This document shows positions 16,654 through 27,649 of a stretch of DNA of 64,000 bases, one piece after another; within the stretch, counting starts at the first letter, position 1; each line of letters begins with the position of its first letter. The DNA is from Azolla caroliniana (taxonomy: Eukaryota > Polypodiophyta), in assembly GCA_043228905.1 (NCBI GenBank), contig JBHGNT010000002.1, positions 26,164,001 through 26,228,000 of the forward strand, read 5' to 3'. Made by a program: the position numbers and the translations under genes. Below the pieces are notes generated by a model. The model was not told the origin of the DNA. It saw only the letters and a list, made by a program, of their open reading frames with translations, and made no database searches.

Positions 16654-18534
16654 ATGGCAGCAGAAGGATCTTCGAAAAACGACTCGGCTGCTTCAGAGCC
16701 TGCACAAACATCAGCCCCAAACCTTCTGGACATCAATGGAACACAGGTATGTCATGAACATCTATTTAATCGCATTGATGCTGAAACCGAACAGGAAACA
16801 CAAGGGGTGGACAATCAAAATGGTCACTCAATGCATGCAATGGGAGCCTTTGTTCTCTCCCAGGAGGAAGAATGCCTAATGGAGAGTGAATTAACACGTC
16901 TTAAACGGGAATCCTTTGTGGTAAAAGTGGTGGGTAGCCGTCCCAATAGAGCAATATTGCGTGATTGGCTGCAAAGTTGTCTACAAGAAGACCTTGGTAG
17001 ATTGAAGGACATTGCATTTATGGGAAAGGGCTTCTACCATGTTATAGTGATGCCGGAAACGAATGTATGCAAAATTGTTGAGAGCAGCCCACTGATTTGG
17101 CACAATGCGAGGGCCTATGTATTCAATTGGGATGCAGACTTTGACATGTGTAAAGCTGATGCTTATATAGGCAATCCTACAGTGGTAACGACATTATTTC
17201 CTGGTTTACCTAAGCAATGGGAATCCTTTCTCCCGGCCATTGGCAAAAGTATGGGAGGTCAATACCTGGAAAAGACTCTTGCAGAGAGAATAAGTGAAAC
17301 ACCGAGGATCAAACTAATTGTTTCGGATGTAAAGACCTTACCGCAATCAATGGTGTTGAGCAGTAAACAAATGGCTGACCATGTACAAACTGTTGAGTAT
17401 GTGGGACTCCCAGGGCAATGCTTTGCATGTAGATAGATGGGGCACATGGCCCGAGAATGCCCTAGAGGAAAGGAGAACATGCATCATGGAAATGGGAAGC
17501 TAGGACAGAAATGTAAAACAAGTCTGATGCAACACAAAAATCAACGAATGAACCATGCATTGAGTAAGAATGAAGATGGATGGAAACAGAACACCTATAA
17601 AGGCAAACAAAAAGTCATGGTCGGACAAGAATGGCTCCCACTTAGAAATAAGTATGCGCTCTTAACCTTAGAGGACAATGAATACAAACCTAATGAAAGG
17701 GAAGAAAGAAAGAAGACAACTCATGAGAGTAATTATGTGGAAGTAATTAATGATATGACGAAACTACACCAGGAGGACAACTTGGTAGGGGATGTTATTG
17801 GCCAGATGCTTCCTGAAAGTATAGGCGAGGTAGGAGAATTAAACATAGGTAAGGTCGTAAGCCCATTGAAAGAGCAGTCTAAGTCATTGGTGACAACCCA
17901 AGATATTAAGGGGCTAGCAAAAATGAAAAGGCACATGCGTGCTAAAAAAGAGGAGATGAAGGGGATGGAAAAAAATAAAGGGATGCGTAAATGGCCAAGA
18001 GTGAACTGGAATCTTCAATACAAGGCGGGCCCCCTCTCGAATATTGGACAACAGATCAAAGTGAATCTGTCGGGCAAAAAGTGGTTCAAGGAACTATGTG
18101 GAAGTGAGATGAAGAAGGACAACATATGTAGAGTCAATATATATGGCAAATGTAGTGATGGAGGGGTTGCTGGTCTGTCCTATATTTTGGCCTTGGGAAC
18201 TAAGGAGCCACATAGTAGAGAAGAAGCCCTCGGGTGTTTGGAACAACAAATGGATGTTTATGTAGACGCATCATATGGTACCGCAATAGGGATGAAAATG
18301 AAAAGACAATGGAAAGATGCCTTGATTTGGAGTTCGGGCAAGGCGAATGAACAAGGCATATGCTTCATAAATGTGAAATTTAGGAAGCTTCCTAATCTGA
18401 TAACGGAGTTCATGGTATACATCCCTGAAATGCTGACACATTTGGAAGAGGAAAATCTCCAAGATCGGATATTAGCTACCATATTGGAAGCGGAAAATGC
18501 ATTGGCTGGGCCTCAGAAGGTGCAGCTTATATGA
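16654..18534 (+). pseudogene. LINE1 ORF1: DUF4283-type protein with CCHC knuckle, one nonsense mutation
   Basis: One frame of 626 codons runs to TGA at 18532-18534, interrupted only by TAG at 17434-17436. The N-terminal third (about residues 70-235) is the DUF4283-like domain typical of plant L1 ORF1 proteins. It is followed by a zf-CCHC knuckle, CxxC-x4-H-x4-C, reading CFACR-stop-MGHMAREC. The stop therefore falls inside the zinc knuckle, where a CAG or TGG codon would fit. The lysine-rich remainder (from 17437) is not a known domain. In life it would coat LINE RNA. Its stop codon overlaps the ORF2 start as ATGA. Confidence 0.85.
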
Positions 18535-21500
18535 ATCTCAGTTTGCTAACTTGGAATATACAAGGAATTGGTGGCACCCAATTCCAGATGAAAAAGAATG
18601 TGTTGGTTGCTGAAATTCAGCGATGCACTGAGGCAGTGTTGCCTGATATTATCTTGGTACAGGAGCACCATCTAGATGGGGACAAGATCGATAAAATAGG
18701 AAGCATTTGCCCCGGAAACTGGACCAATACATGGTCAGCAGCTACGGGAGATAGGCAGATTCAGGGGGGAGTACTTATAGCTATGAAAGCTAAGTTTACT
18801 GCTGACTGTACAGGCAGGGGTAGTTTAATAGAGGGTCGTGCTGTCTACATAAGGATAAAACACAGTTGTGGGCACTTGGGCATACTGAACATTTATGCCC
18901 CAAATTCAGCTGCTGAAAGACAAGAATTCTGGTTGCAACTAGAGGCCAAGAAACCAGATGCTGAGTTGTGGATCATTGGAGGAGACTTTAATATGGTGGA
19001 GCATCCAGAAGATAGAAGAGGCAATGCAAATGGAACGGTACAGGGGGCAGAGAAGAATGCATGGGATAAGTTTTGTTTAGCATATAATGTGATAGATTGT
19101 TGGAATGCCCCTAACTTTCAAATGCAAAAAGAAAAATCTCTTCGCTACTCTAGAGTAGGAGGAAGTGTGCACGGGAGGACGATGTCTAGGCTGGACAGAT
19201 GGTATTTGGACCCTCGACTCATGGATAGGAAAGGTAGATGCATTATTTGCCCGGGTACAATGTTCTCTGATCATGCCCCAGTTCTGTTACACATACAAGC
19301 AAACAATCGTTGCAAGCCACATAATGTGAAGGTGTGTAAGGAATTGGTTATGGATAATAAATGGACCGATGATATACGGAAAATATGGTATGATATCAGA
19401 TGGAGGTACCTTGACCCTGCTCATAGGCTGGCTGGGAAACTTGAGGCATGTCCAGGGTTTTTTCAACAAAAAGCGATTGAAATTAGAAAAGAGATACGAG
19501 AGAAAATGCAGAGAATGCAATGGTCACTCGTTTCTATGCAACGACTAAGAGAATTATACCCACATAATGTATGGATTGAGGCGCAACTTGAGGAGGCCAA
19601 AAGCAAATTAGAGAGGTACCAAAAACTTAGGAGTACCTATGCCTATCGAAGTAGGGCAGCAAACTGGATGAGGGTAGGAGATCGGGTTACTAAAGGTTTT
19701 TTTGAAGGTGTTAAATGCAAAGGATCTGGGTTTCAACCTTCATGCTTAAAAAAGACAGATGGCACAATGACCACATGCAAAGAGGAAATGCTTGAAATAG
19801 CCACAAGCTATTATACTCACCTACTAAATGTATGCAATAAGGATCTGATTCATCAGGTTGCCTTTAGAAATACAATAAAGAGGATACCAAGGAAAGTTAC
19901 GGCTCAAATGATGGACCAACTAAATACCCCTATAGGTATGCATGAATTGTGGGATGCTATTGGGGATATGAACAAACAAAGCTGTGCAGGAATTGATGGA
20001 CTTCCTCTATACTTTTACATCCAGTATTGGGATCTAATTAAGGATGACATGCTGGCAGGGATGCAACACATTATGGTAGAAGGACTAATGCCCACAACAA
20101 TGTGTAGAGGCATGATTTATTTAATACCCAAGGCTGGTAAAGACCTAGCAACGCTTGATAATTGGCGACCACTGACGATCCTCACCAATGCATATAAGAT
20201 AATGGCCAAAGTCGTAAGTAAGAGATTGAAAATGGTACTTGGGGACATTATACATACAACGCAAACTGGTTTCTTGGAAAACCGGAGTATTGTGGACAAT
20301 GTGATAACATTCTGGGAATACTCAGCATGGGCTGAGGAGCAAGAAGTGAACCTAGCAGTAATGCTACTTGACTTCGAAAAAGCATATGACAGGATTTCAT
20401 GGGATTTCCTAGAAGCAGTGATGGCAGCCCTAGGTTTTGAACAACAATGGATCCGTTGAATGGGTGCCTTCTACAGAGGTGCATCCAGCCAAGTGTTAAT
20501 GGCTGGAAGTATGGGGAAGAGCTTTAAGATGCTACGTTCGGTACGCCAAGGATGCCCATTAGCCCCGTATTTATACATAATTGCAGCAGAAGCTTTGCAT
20601 TATCAAATTGCTGATAGATCTTGGCAAATACAAGGCCTTACCTTACCCGATGCTGAAGTTATGGTGCTTGATACGACATATGCTGATGACACAATGACCT
20701 ATGTCAAAGGTGATGCACACAACTTGGGCAGATTGCAAAATGCAATTGATGAGTTTTGTAGGGGATCCGATGCTAAAATAAATTGGAATAAATCTGTGGG
20801 CATTTGGATCAGTAATAAACCCATGTTAAACTGGGTCCCCGACCCCAATTTTAGATGGTTGAGGAAAGGAGAAGCTACTAGATACTTGGGCTTCAAAATT
20901 GGTATGGACATTGATCGGGCAGAACACTACAATCTACTAGTGGATAAAATAAAAATGAAGCTAATATGGTGGAATGCAAGAAAACTATCCTTTGCGGGAA
21001 AGATTGTGATTGCAAATCAGATTCTAATGGCCACTATATGGCACACTGCTGCATGCTGGATAATCGTGCCCAAGTCAATGAAATTGATAAAAAAGATCAT
21101 TAGAAATTTCTTATGGGGGGGCACAGAGGAAAAACAAGCCGTTGCAAAGATTGCTTGAACCACACTTATAAAAAGGAAAAGTGAAGGGGGGGTGGGATTG
21201 ATAGATCCCGTGATGCAAACGAAGGCCTTGCTAGGCAAACTAGTGGTCCGGAGCCTACAACCTCCTGAGGCACCTTGGAAAGTTCTATGGCGGCGTAGAT
21301 GGAAGATGTGGCTGCCAAGACAAGGTGGATGTTGGCCTAGCAGCCCATTTTGGGGCTTTGTGCCAGAAATGAGGCCCAAATACTGGGGAAGTATGCAGAG
21401 TCTTTGTGCTATCGGAATTATGAAAGCATGGCAAGAAATCAGAAAGGGGATCATATGTAGGTGGAGAAATGATGCATATGTGCGGATATACATGCCAATT

Positions 21501-22880
21501 GTGTGGAATCCATTGATTAGAGATGTGGATGGGCTGATGATAGGCCAAAAAACAGGTTTCAAATGGGCTGAGTTAATCAATGCCCAAGGGAATGCATTAG
21601 TGGAGTGGGAGAGGTTTTTGTCCAATGAGGTGGGCACTCAAAAGGCTAGAATATGGAGAATAAGCAGGGGTAAAGGCATGCTCAAGAGAATTACAGATGC
21701 CATTGCATGCTACAAGAATACATTGGAAGAGGAAGAAGTAACAACCTCTGAAATTGCGTGGACAGGTCTTATAGATGCTGAAAACTGTTTAATTGGCATT
21801 AAGGGAATGAAAGTAGAATCGAACGAGGTATGCTACTACAAACTAGAGCACGGAAGGGCAAGAGGTGAGCAACCAGTCTTTCAAAGAGAAAAGCCGATTA
21901 GGCTGATCGTAAAAACTGGCAAGAATATGATTATTGACCCTAAGCCAAGGGAGATCACACCGGCGACAGTGTGCTGGCCTATAGAAGGGCATTTGGATCA
22001 GTTATCATGGGACCCAGCCAGGTATTTTTGGAGAACTCAAGGACAAACTGATGGGGAAAAGCTGGTTCAATTTTTCAGGTATAACACGAAGATTGGGAGG
22101 CAAATTCTTCTAAAACAAAAACATGACAAGGTTGCGGCAAGGAAATTTTGGATGTAGGAGGGCATAAGTGAAAGGAGACTAGATAAATTCTGGAAAATGA
22201 TATGGCATGACAAATATGACCGCAAGATAATGATGTGTTTATGGCTTATTGCACATAGAGCCTTGCCGATAGGGACGTGGGGTAAAGGCCCCAATGTAGA
22301 CCCTCGATGTACTGCATGTGGACAGATAGAAAGCATCTCCCATTGTCTATGGGAATGTCGTGATGCAATGGCTGTATGGGGAAGGGCACTTCGTTTGCTT
22401 TGCCATGCCTCTAGTTCGTTCACCCTCAACTGGGGACATGCTTGTTGGATGTCTCTTGACGTTGATGTGGCGACATACGATAGCACATGCAATGTTAAGT
22501 ACAGAGGGGAGAATGGCATTGTTCGGCTGATCCCTGACAACGAGGTACCTACAACTTGTGTACAGAATCAAAAACTTGAAGATCTTTGGATGTTGCTTGC
22601 CCCCATTACTATATGGCATATATGGACAACAAGGTGTACCAAGGTATTTTCCGCACACAAATGCCCTCCAGCTGAATCGATTAAGCTAATTTGGCACACA
22701 CTCATAACTACACTAAGAGCTCAATATGAGCGGATTAATGGTACTAATGATGCTGCAGACCTAATGAGGCTGAATTTTCGAAAAAGATGGTGTACGACAT
22801 CGATGGCCGCAACAAATGGAATGGATATACTATGGAAGTATGATGTACCCAGATGGTTGTTTCCCCCTCCCATTAGTTGA
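18531..22880 (+). pseudogene. LINE1 ORF2: endonuclease-reverse transcriptase, three nonsense mutations
   Basis: One frame of about 1449 codons with in-frame stops at 20457 (TGA), 21156 (TGA) and 22155 (TAG) and no frameshift. Domains in order: APE-type endonuclease (WNIQG at 8-12, QEHH, NIYAPN, GGDFNMV, SRLDRWY, SDHAPV); reverse transcriptase (LIPKAGKDL, NWRPLTILT, LDFEKAYDRISW, RQGCPLAPYLY, catalytic YADD near 20681); and a zf-RVT-like C-terminus (CTACGQIESISHCLWEC, about 22308). The protein nicks target DNA and copies LINE RNA at the nick. All catalytic boxes remain readable. At 20457 and 21156 the family residue is expected to be Trp (TGG). Confidence 0.92.
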
Positions 22881-23126
22881 ACGAGGGGCGTGAAAGACAT
22901 GGCAAGTGGGATAGTGAAGGTAGGTGATGTATCTGTAAGGATGGCTTGAGTCATATGTAAAAGTGTAAGATAAATAAGTGAGATCTCTCGTATGTAGGCT
23001 AGGATAATCTTGGCACGGCCTACCTGAGAAAGGGATCGTGTTCATGTATATTTTAACTAATGGAGTATATTCTTTTTTGGAAAAATAATAAAAAAATAAA
23101 AAATAAAAAAATCATGTTACAATTGC
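22881..23126 (+). other. LINE1 3' UTR, A-rich tail and 3' target-site duplication
   Basis: Non-coding 3' region ending in an A-rich tail of TAAAAAA-type units, then the second copy of ATCATGTTACAATTGC (23111-23126). Confidence 0.9.
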
Positions 23127-23560
23127 TCCATACTTTAATGGCATTCTAATATATATCATTGTTTTCCAAAGCTCCATACTCAACTGCTCCATACACTAAT
23201 GTAATTCTAATATATATCCATACACTAGTGCCAAAGACTTTCTTGTCCATAAAATAACTAGCTAACATTTTGCATTGAAGTCTACTTTATTTCATAATTA
23301 CTTTTAGTAGAACAAAATTATCCAAAGTGAAATATTTTGGTTTAAAGCTTGCTTGACAAAGTGTTCGTTTGTGATGATGATCAGTCCATGAGGTAATCAT
23401 TTGTTCCATGGTAGTGCTATATAATTTGGCCATGACCAAACTAACTATGATAGTGGATAGTTGGATACTAATTTTTTATCTCTTCCTTTAGGGATTGGTT
23501 TAATCCAATTCATGAGCCAATTTTCCATAAAAGCCTGGTTGATAGCTTGGTCCATGATAG
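23127..23560 (-). pseudogene. RTE-like LINE family B, upstream part interrupted by LINE1
   Basis: Minus-strand translation gives NWLMNWIKPIPKGRDKKLVSNY, matching the reverse-transcriptase N-terminal block of the copy at 62.1 kb (DWTTNWIKPLHKGGDVNNVNNY). It continues 15773-16526 across LINE1. The frames are broken, and it ends where plus-strand LINE2 begins. Confidence 0.6.
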
Positions 23561-23710
23561 TCGTTATCCAAAATACATTTTACGTGGATATTCCTTATTC
23601 TATGTAGTACATATTAGTAATCATTATATAGGTCTGATATTAATTCTATGGGATAAGTATTGTCCTATAGATGTATATAATGATCCTTATGGTTGGTTTT
23701 TGGTTGCAGA
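23545..23710 (+). pseudogene. LINE2 endonuclease fragment, part 1
   Basis: Plus-strand frame with ILWDKYCPIDVYNDPYGWFL, typical of the middle of a LINE endonuclease. It continues, after the MITE, with VVWLVSIYAPNHTT at 24631. The overlap with the minus-strand RTE fragment makes the exact boundary uncertain. Confidence 0.55.
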
Positions 23711-24617
23711 TAACAATCGGCAACGTTTCGGTTTGGTTTGAGAGGGTCCAAATGGAACCGTTTAAATTTTTTGAAACCTAAACCGAACCGAACCATGAAA
23801 TTGTTAAACCGAATCGTTAAATCGTAAAAACCACGGTTCGTGGTTCGGTTTCGGTTCAACTTAGTTCAAATTTTAAAATTTAAAATTTATAATATTTCAT
23901 TTTTAAAATTTTTAAAATTTTAAAGACGTTCCTAAAATGTGAGAATTGTCGTGACTTGAGAATAGGAGAGAGAAAAATAAGATAACAGTTGAAGGTAGAG
24001 GGAGAGAGAGAGAGAAAGAACACTAGAAACGGAAAGAGAGTTTATATTATAAGAGAGCAAGGATTACAAAGAGTAGGCTAATGGGCTACAAACTGGTGTT
24101 GAACCGAATGAGTTGTGATAAATGAATAGACACCTATTTATAGGTCCTTATGGAGTATTCTAGAATGTTCTAGAATATTTTAGATATTTATGATATTTAA
24201 TATAATCATGGAATATCCTAGAATGTTCTAGAATACTCTAGATTGTTCTGGAATACTCTAAATGTCTTGTAATAACTAATAATACATTTATTATAACTAT
24301 ACATCATATATGTTCGTATAATGGTTAAAGGTCCAACATATAGACCAAGACGTCTTGGGCTTGAATCCTTGTAAGGCCAAAATGTATGTCATCATGACAA
24401 GAATAAGGTCTAAAAATAAAAAGATTGTTTTAAAAAAAAATTTAAATTTTAAAAATAAATAAATAAATAACTCTTAAACCGTTTAAACCGCGGTTTTTTA
24501 CTGTTGAAACCAAACCGACCCGGTTTTAAAAACCTAAACCTAAACCGAACCCTTGAAACCATTAAGCCGTGGTTTCGCGGTTCAGTTTGGTTCAAACCGA
24601 ACCGTTGCCAATTGTTA
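23711..24617. mobile_element. hAT-type MITE containing a solo LTR
   Basis: Terminal inverted repeats start TAACAATCGGCAACG on the left and, read inward, TAACAATTGGCAACGG on the right. They continue with CGGTTCGGTTTGG-type sequence. A perfect 8-bp target-site duplication GTTGCAGA lies at 23703-23710 and 24618-24625, the length made by hAT transposases. No transposase is encoded. Without the 453-bp solo LTR the element is about 450 bp. It sits inside the endonuclease region of LINE2. Confidence 0.88.
23947..24399 (-). mobile_element. Solo LTR A, related to the chromovirus LTR at 33065
   Basis: Starts TGTCG and ends TGACA with a 5-bp target-site duplication AGAAT (23942-23946 and 24400-24404). 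Sense is minus. It has TATAAATAG and, about 33 bases later, ATTCGGTTCAAC, close to the start motif of the chromovirus transcript. A GA-rich stretch and a tRNA-like sequence lie at the same relative places as in the chromovirus LTR. The full element has been lost by LTR-LTR recombination. Confidence 0.88.
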
Positions 24618-25081
24618 GTTGCAGAATCATGCATTTTGGTGAGGTTGTTTGGCTAGTGAGCATTTATGCTCCAAACCACACTACTTAATGTATTGCATTA
24701 CAAGGCTCACCACTTTGGACTCTACCTATGGGTTTCCCACTAATACATATGGGTGATTCTAACAATTGTTGATGTGTCACAATCTAATCAACAACATTCA
24801 ATCATGAATGACCTTGAGCAAACTAGTAGGATTTCATTAGTTGTTTTAAGTTGGATGTATGGACTCAATTTTACTCTCCACCATAGAAAGACAAGGAGTC
24901 TGCTAGATAGAATGTATGTGATGCAAGATGATTCCTTTAACATCACTTTGTAAGATAATGTTAGGAGATGTGGGGTCATTACTCTACAAAACATTAAGAT
25001 AATTCATCAAAGGTATGGGTTAACTATTTAAAACAACCTTATCAGAAGATAGATTTTTGAATGGAATTCTCACAATCGCGT
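24618..25081 (+). pseudogene. LINE2 endonuclease fragment, part 2 (includes direct repeat copy X)
   Basis: Translation from 24631 gives FGEVVWLVSIYAPNHTT, the NIYAPN box of a LINE endonuclease, then many stops. Positions 24631-25075 recur almost unchanged at 32173-32617. Confidence 0.7.
24631..25075 (+). repeat. 445-bp direct repeat X, left copy
   Basis: Same length as 32173-32617 and, by eye, three substitutions. The two copies exactly flank the Gypsy2 element. Confidence 0.92.
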
Positions 25082-25767
25082 TGTTACGCGCGTGCGTGTA
25101 GAACAAGGCGGGACCACCGGGGCCTTGGACCGAGAAATAACTGAGAAGGAGGAGAATGGAAAGGCAATAGATGCACTTGCACACGCACTGACACGGGAGC
25201 ACACAGGAATCACAATCCAACAACACATCAAACGAGACGACTCGAAGTCCGAGTATATGATCACGTATGTATATAAATGTATGTATATATCAAGACGGTT
25301 ACAACTAACAGGCCGGCAAGGCGAACACCGATGCCTGCTCACACACCCACACAAAAGAGCGAGATGGAGTCTCTGCCGGAAGCACACAGGCGTTCCGCGG
25401 AGCAGAGTCAGCCTCCCGACAGCCTGTGCAAAAATGGCTATGGAGAGTGGTAGAGAAGAAGGGCTCGGTCCCAATCCGGCAACACCTCGTCCTCTCTGAC
25501 GCGCGATATCTTTTTCCATTCCTCTCCCTCTCTTTTATAGCCCAAGGAGGGAGGCCGTTATCACCCGTTACATCATATTACTTCTCTGTCCTTTCGGACA
25601 GATATACAATTCGATTCTCTCCCTATTGAATGCGTGCTACCTAGGATTTCACCTCAGCCGACTTGTACCTACCTACTTACTATACAACGAAAAGTGCGCT
25701 CGCGTGCAAGGGCCGGTTTACACATGCTAAACTCGGTTTCCGCTTAGAGACGGTTTTCTTTGCGACA
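25082..25767 (-). repeat. Gypsy2 3' LTR (left)
   Basis: Plus-strand ends TGTTACG and TGCGACA. Six bases outside it, TCGCGT, resemble the bases inside the opposite LTR (TCGCAT, next to the primer site). Confidence 0.9.
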
Positions 25768-25842
25768 TCCGCCCCCACCTAACCGCGCATCCACCGGTAT
25801 GCGCCAAAATTTGGCTCTTGCTGGAGAAAACCGGCCCATGCT

Positions 25843-26466
25843 TTACCCCTCGTCTCCCGGTTCGTCATCCTCCTCGAATCGCCCGTCGTCACCGTCCATG
25901 CTTTCCAGATCCGGCTCGCACTCGTGTCGTTTCTTAAACGCTTTGACCCTCTTCCCCGCTACTGGTATTGCCATCCTCGTACCGTCGAGCTCCGCAAGAT
26001 GGTAGGTCCTGTTGTCGTTGGCGCCTGTCACCACGTAAGGCCCGAACCACCTCCTTGCAAACTTCCACATTGCCCTGTGCTGGTTGTCGAGGCTGCTGTC
26101 ATACACTAGGACCCAGTCGCCTTCCTCGATCTTCTTTGGTCGCAACCGGTGCATCCGGTCGAACCGGGTCTTGTTACGCTCCCTTGCCGCCCGCAACTTT
26201 TCCTTCGCCCGTTTCACATCCTCCGGCCTCCGCTCGAGTTGCCGAATCTGTGCCGCCAGCAACTCCTCCGGGCTCATCTCGTCCTTCCAATCTACCGCCG
26301 CCCATGAAGGAACCGTCTGTTCCATCGACATAATCGGCTTCTGTAGGTACATCTGCTCTGCCGGCATGAACGTTGTCACCGAACTGTGCGTAGTTCGGTC
26401 CGCCCATAGTGCGTAAGGAAGGAGCCGTGGCCAATTCCCGACTTGCCCTCTGCATGCATGCACCAA
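25843..26466 (-). pseudogene. Gypsy2 integrase C-terminal part
   Basis: Minus-strand frame of 207 residues resembling the end of a Gypsy integrase: PYALWADRTTHSSVTTFMPAE is the post-catalytic block, then a basic coiled stretch and GDWVLVYDSSLDNQHRAMWK (the GPY/F-like RRWFGPYVV module). It ends in an acidic tail. No chromodomain is visible. The frame is separated from the catalytic core by a break. Confidence 0.75.
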
Positions 26467-26495
26467 CGCCTTTACGATCGGTCCGTGTCCATGTT

Positions 26496-27020
26496 CTACC
26501 TTCCCGTTCGCCTCCGGGTTGTACGTCGTAGTGAGGGAGAGTTTACCCCTAGCCGGTCGAACAATTCCTCAGTTTCCTGCGCATCCAGCTCTCCCCGGTC
26601 CGCCACGATCCTCCCGACGCACCCGTACCGACACACCACCTCTTCGATCAGGAACCGGCATACCGCTGCGGTTGTCTTGTTATGCAGTGCACGGCCTTCC
26701 ACCTGGTTCGTTAAGTCTTCCCGCGCAAGCACCAGGTATCACATCTGTCCTACTCCCATCAGCATCGTCACCAAGTCCACCATCCACTTGAAATTGACCG
26801 CAGGCGGGTAAGTCGGGTGTAGCTCGTCCCGATGTCGAACTACGGAGTGCATCTGATAGCTTTCGCAAGTCGTTACGAACCGATGCACGTCTTGGTACAG
26901 CCCCGGCCACCAGTACTTCTCCTTCACCTTCTCGAACGTGGCCCACGTTCCGCGGTGCCCGGCCCAGGGACTCTCGTGAAATGCCGCCAGCAGTTCCTCC
27001 TGTTCTCCTTTCTTTGCCAC
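26496..27020 (-). pseudogene. Gypsy2 integrase N-terminal zinc region and core, broken
   Basis: The first frame (26739-27020) has HESPWAGHRGTWATFEKVKE and YWWPGLYQDVHRFVTTCESYQ, a degenerate HHCC zinc domain (CxxC is damaged). The second (26496-26732) has IVADRGELDAQETEELFDRLG, the second catalytic Asp block. The two lie in different frames. Confidence 0.7.
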
Positions 27021-27122
27021 TACCCGAAGCGGAACGTCGTTTCTCTTCTTCGGGTGCTTCCATATGTACCCGTCCCGAAGGAAGAATCAGTACGCTTTCT
27101 TCCGGATCCGGTTGGTCTCTTC

Positions 27123-27518
27123 CTATGTCCACGCCGCGTCCGGTGTCATTGTTTTCAGGAGCCCGCCGATTTGGAGCCACTCCCCGTCGTACTTGCTCTC
27201 GTCAAATTCATTAAACGCCGAAGTGCTCCCCTTTCTGGTTGCCACGTATGCCGCCTCGAAGAAATCTACGCCGACTTCCTCGTCCTCCGAAACCATGCTG
27301 TCCTCGTTTCCGAACCTCGCCCTTGAGAGTATGTTGGCCATGGCATTGTCTTTTCCGGAAATATGTCGTATCTCTGGATTCAGGGACTTGATGTACGCTA
27401 TCCACCTGAGCATTGCCAGGTCCGACGTCGCGCATCTGGAAACCATGCCGAGAATCGGCAGGCAGTTCGTCTCGATTATTACCTCTGTCCTGATCAAGTA
27501 GTCTTTATCGACCTTCAC
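27123..27518 (-). pseudogene. Gypsy2 RNase H fragment
   Basis: The block ETNCLPILGMVSRCATSD followed by MLRWIAYIKSLNPEIRHISGKDNAMANILSRARF is the RNase H end of a Gypsy polymerase (HxxGKDNxxADxLSR form). It is separated by stops from the RT frame at 27650. Confidence 0.75.
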
Positions 27519-27649
27519 CGCTGAAACAATACCCCAGAATTCGCGTTTAACCTAGGCGTATCCTCGTTGTCGCTCACTGAGGACCTTCACGCCGAACCGG
27601 ATGGGGAACCTCATGCCAACGTCATCCTCTTGGTTGATCACCCATTCGA

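Larger units (their letters stand above)
16527..23110 (+). mobile_element. Full-length L1-type LINE retrotransposon (LINE1), inactivated
   Basis: A 6.58-kb non-LTR retrotransposon bounded by perfect 16-bp target-site duplications, with a short 5' leader, ORF1 (nucleic-acid-binding protein), ORF2 (endonuclease, reverse transcriptase, C-terminal zinc region) and an A-rich 3' tail (AAAAATAATAAAAAAATAA type) at about 23082-23110. It inserted into an older minus-strand RTE-like LINE. The reading frames are continuous apart from four isolated in-frame stop codons, so it is a recently dead copy. The 3' end is related in sequence to that of LINE3 (45804), and the two belong to related families. Confidence 0.95.

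Noticed and set aside
25021-25090. A normal 5-bp target-site duplication for Gypsy2
   Set aside because: The bases outside the two LTRs (CGCGT and ACGCA) do not match; the 445-bp direct repeat is the only flanking duplication.
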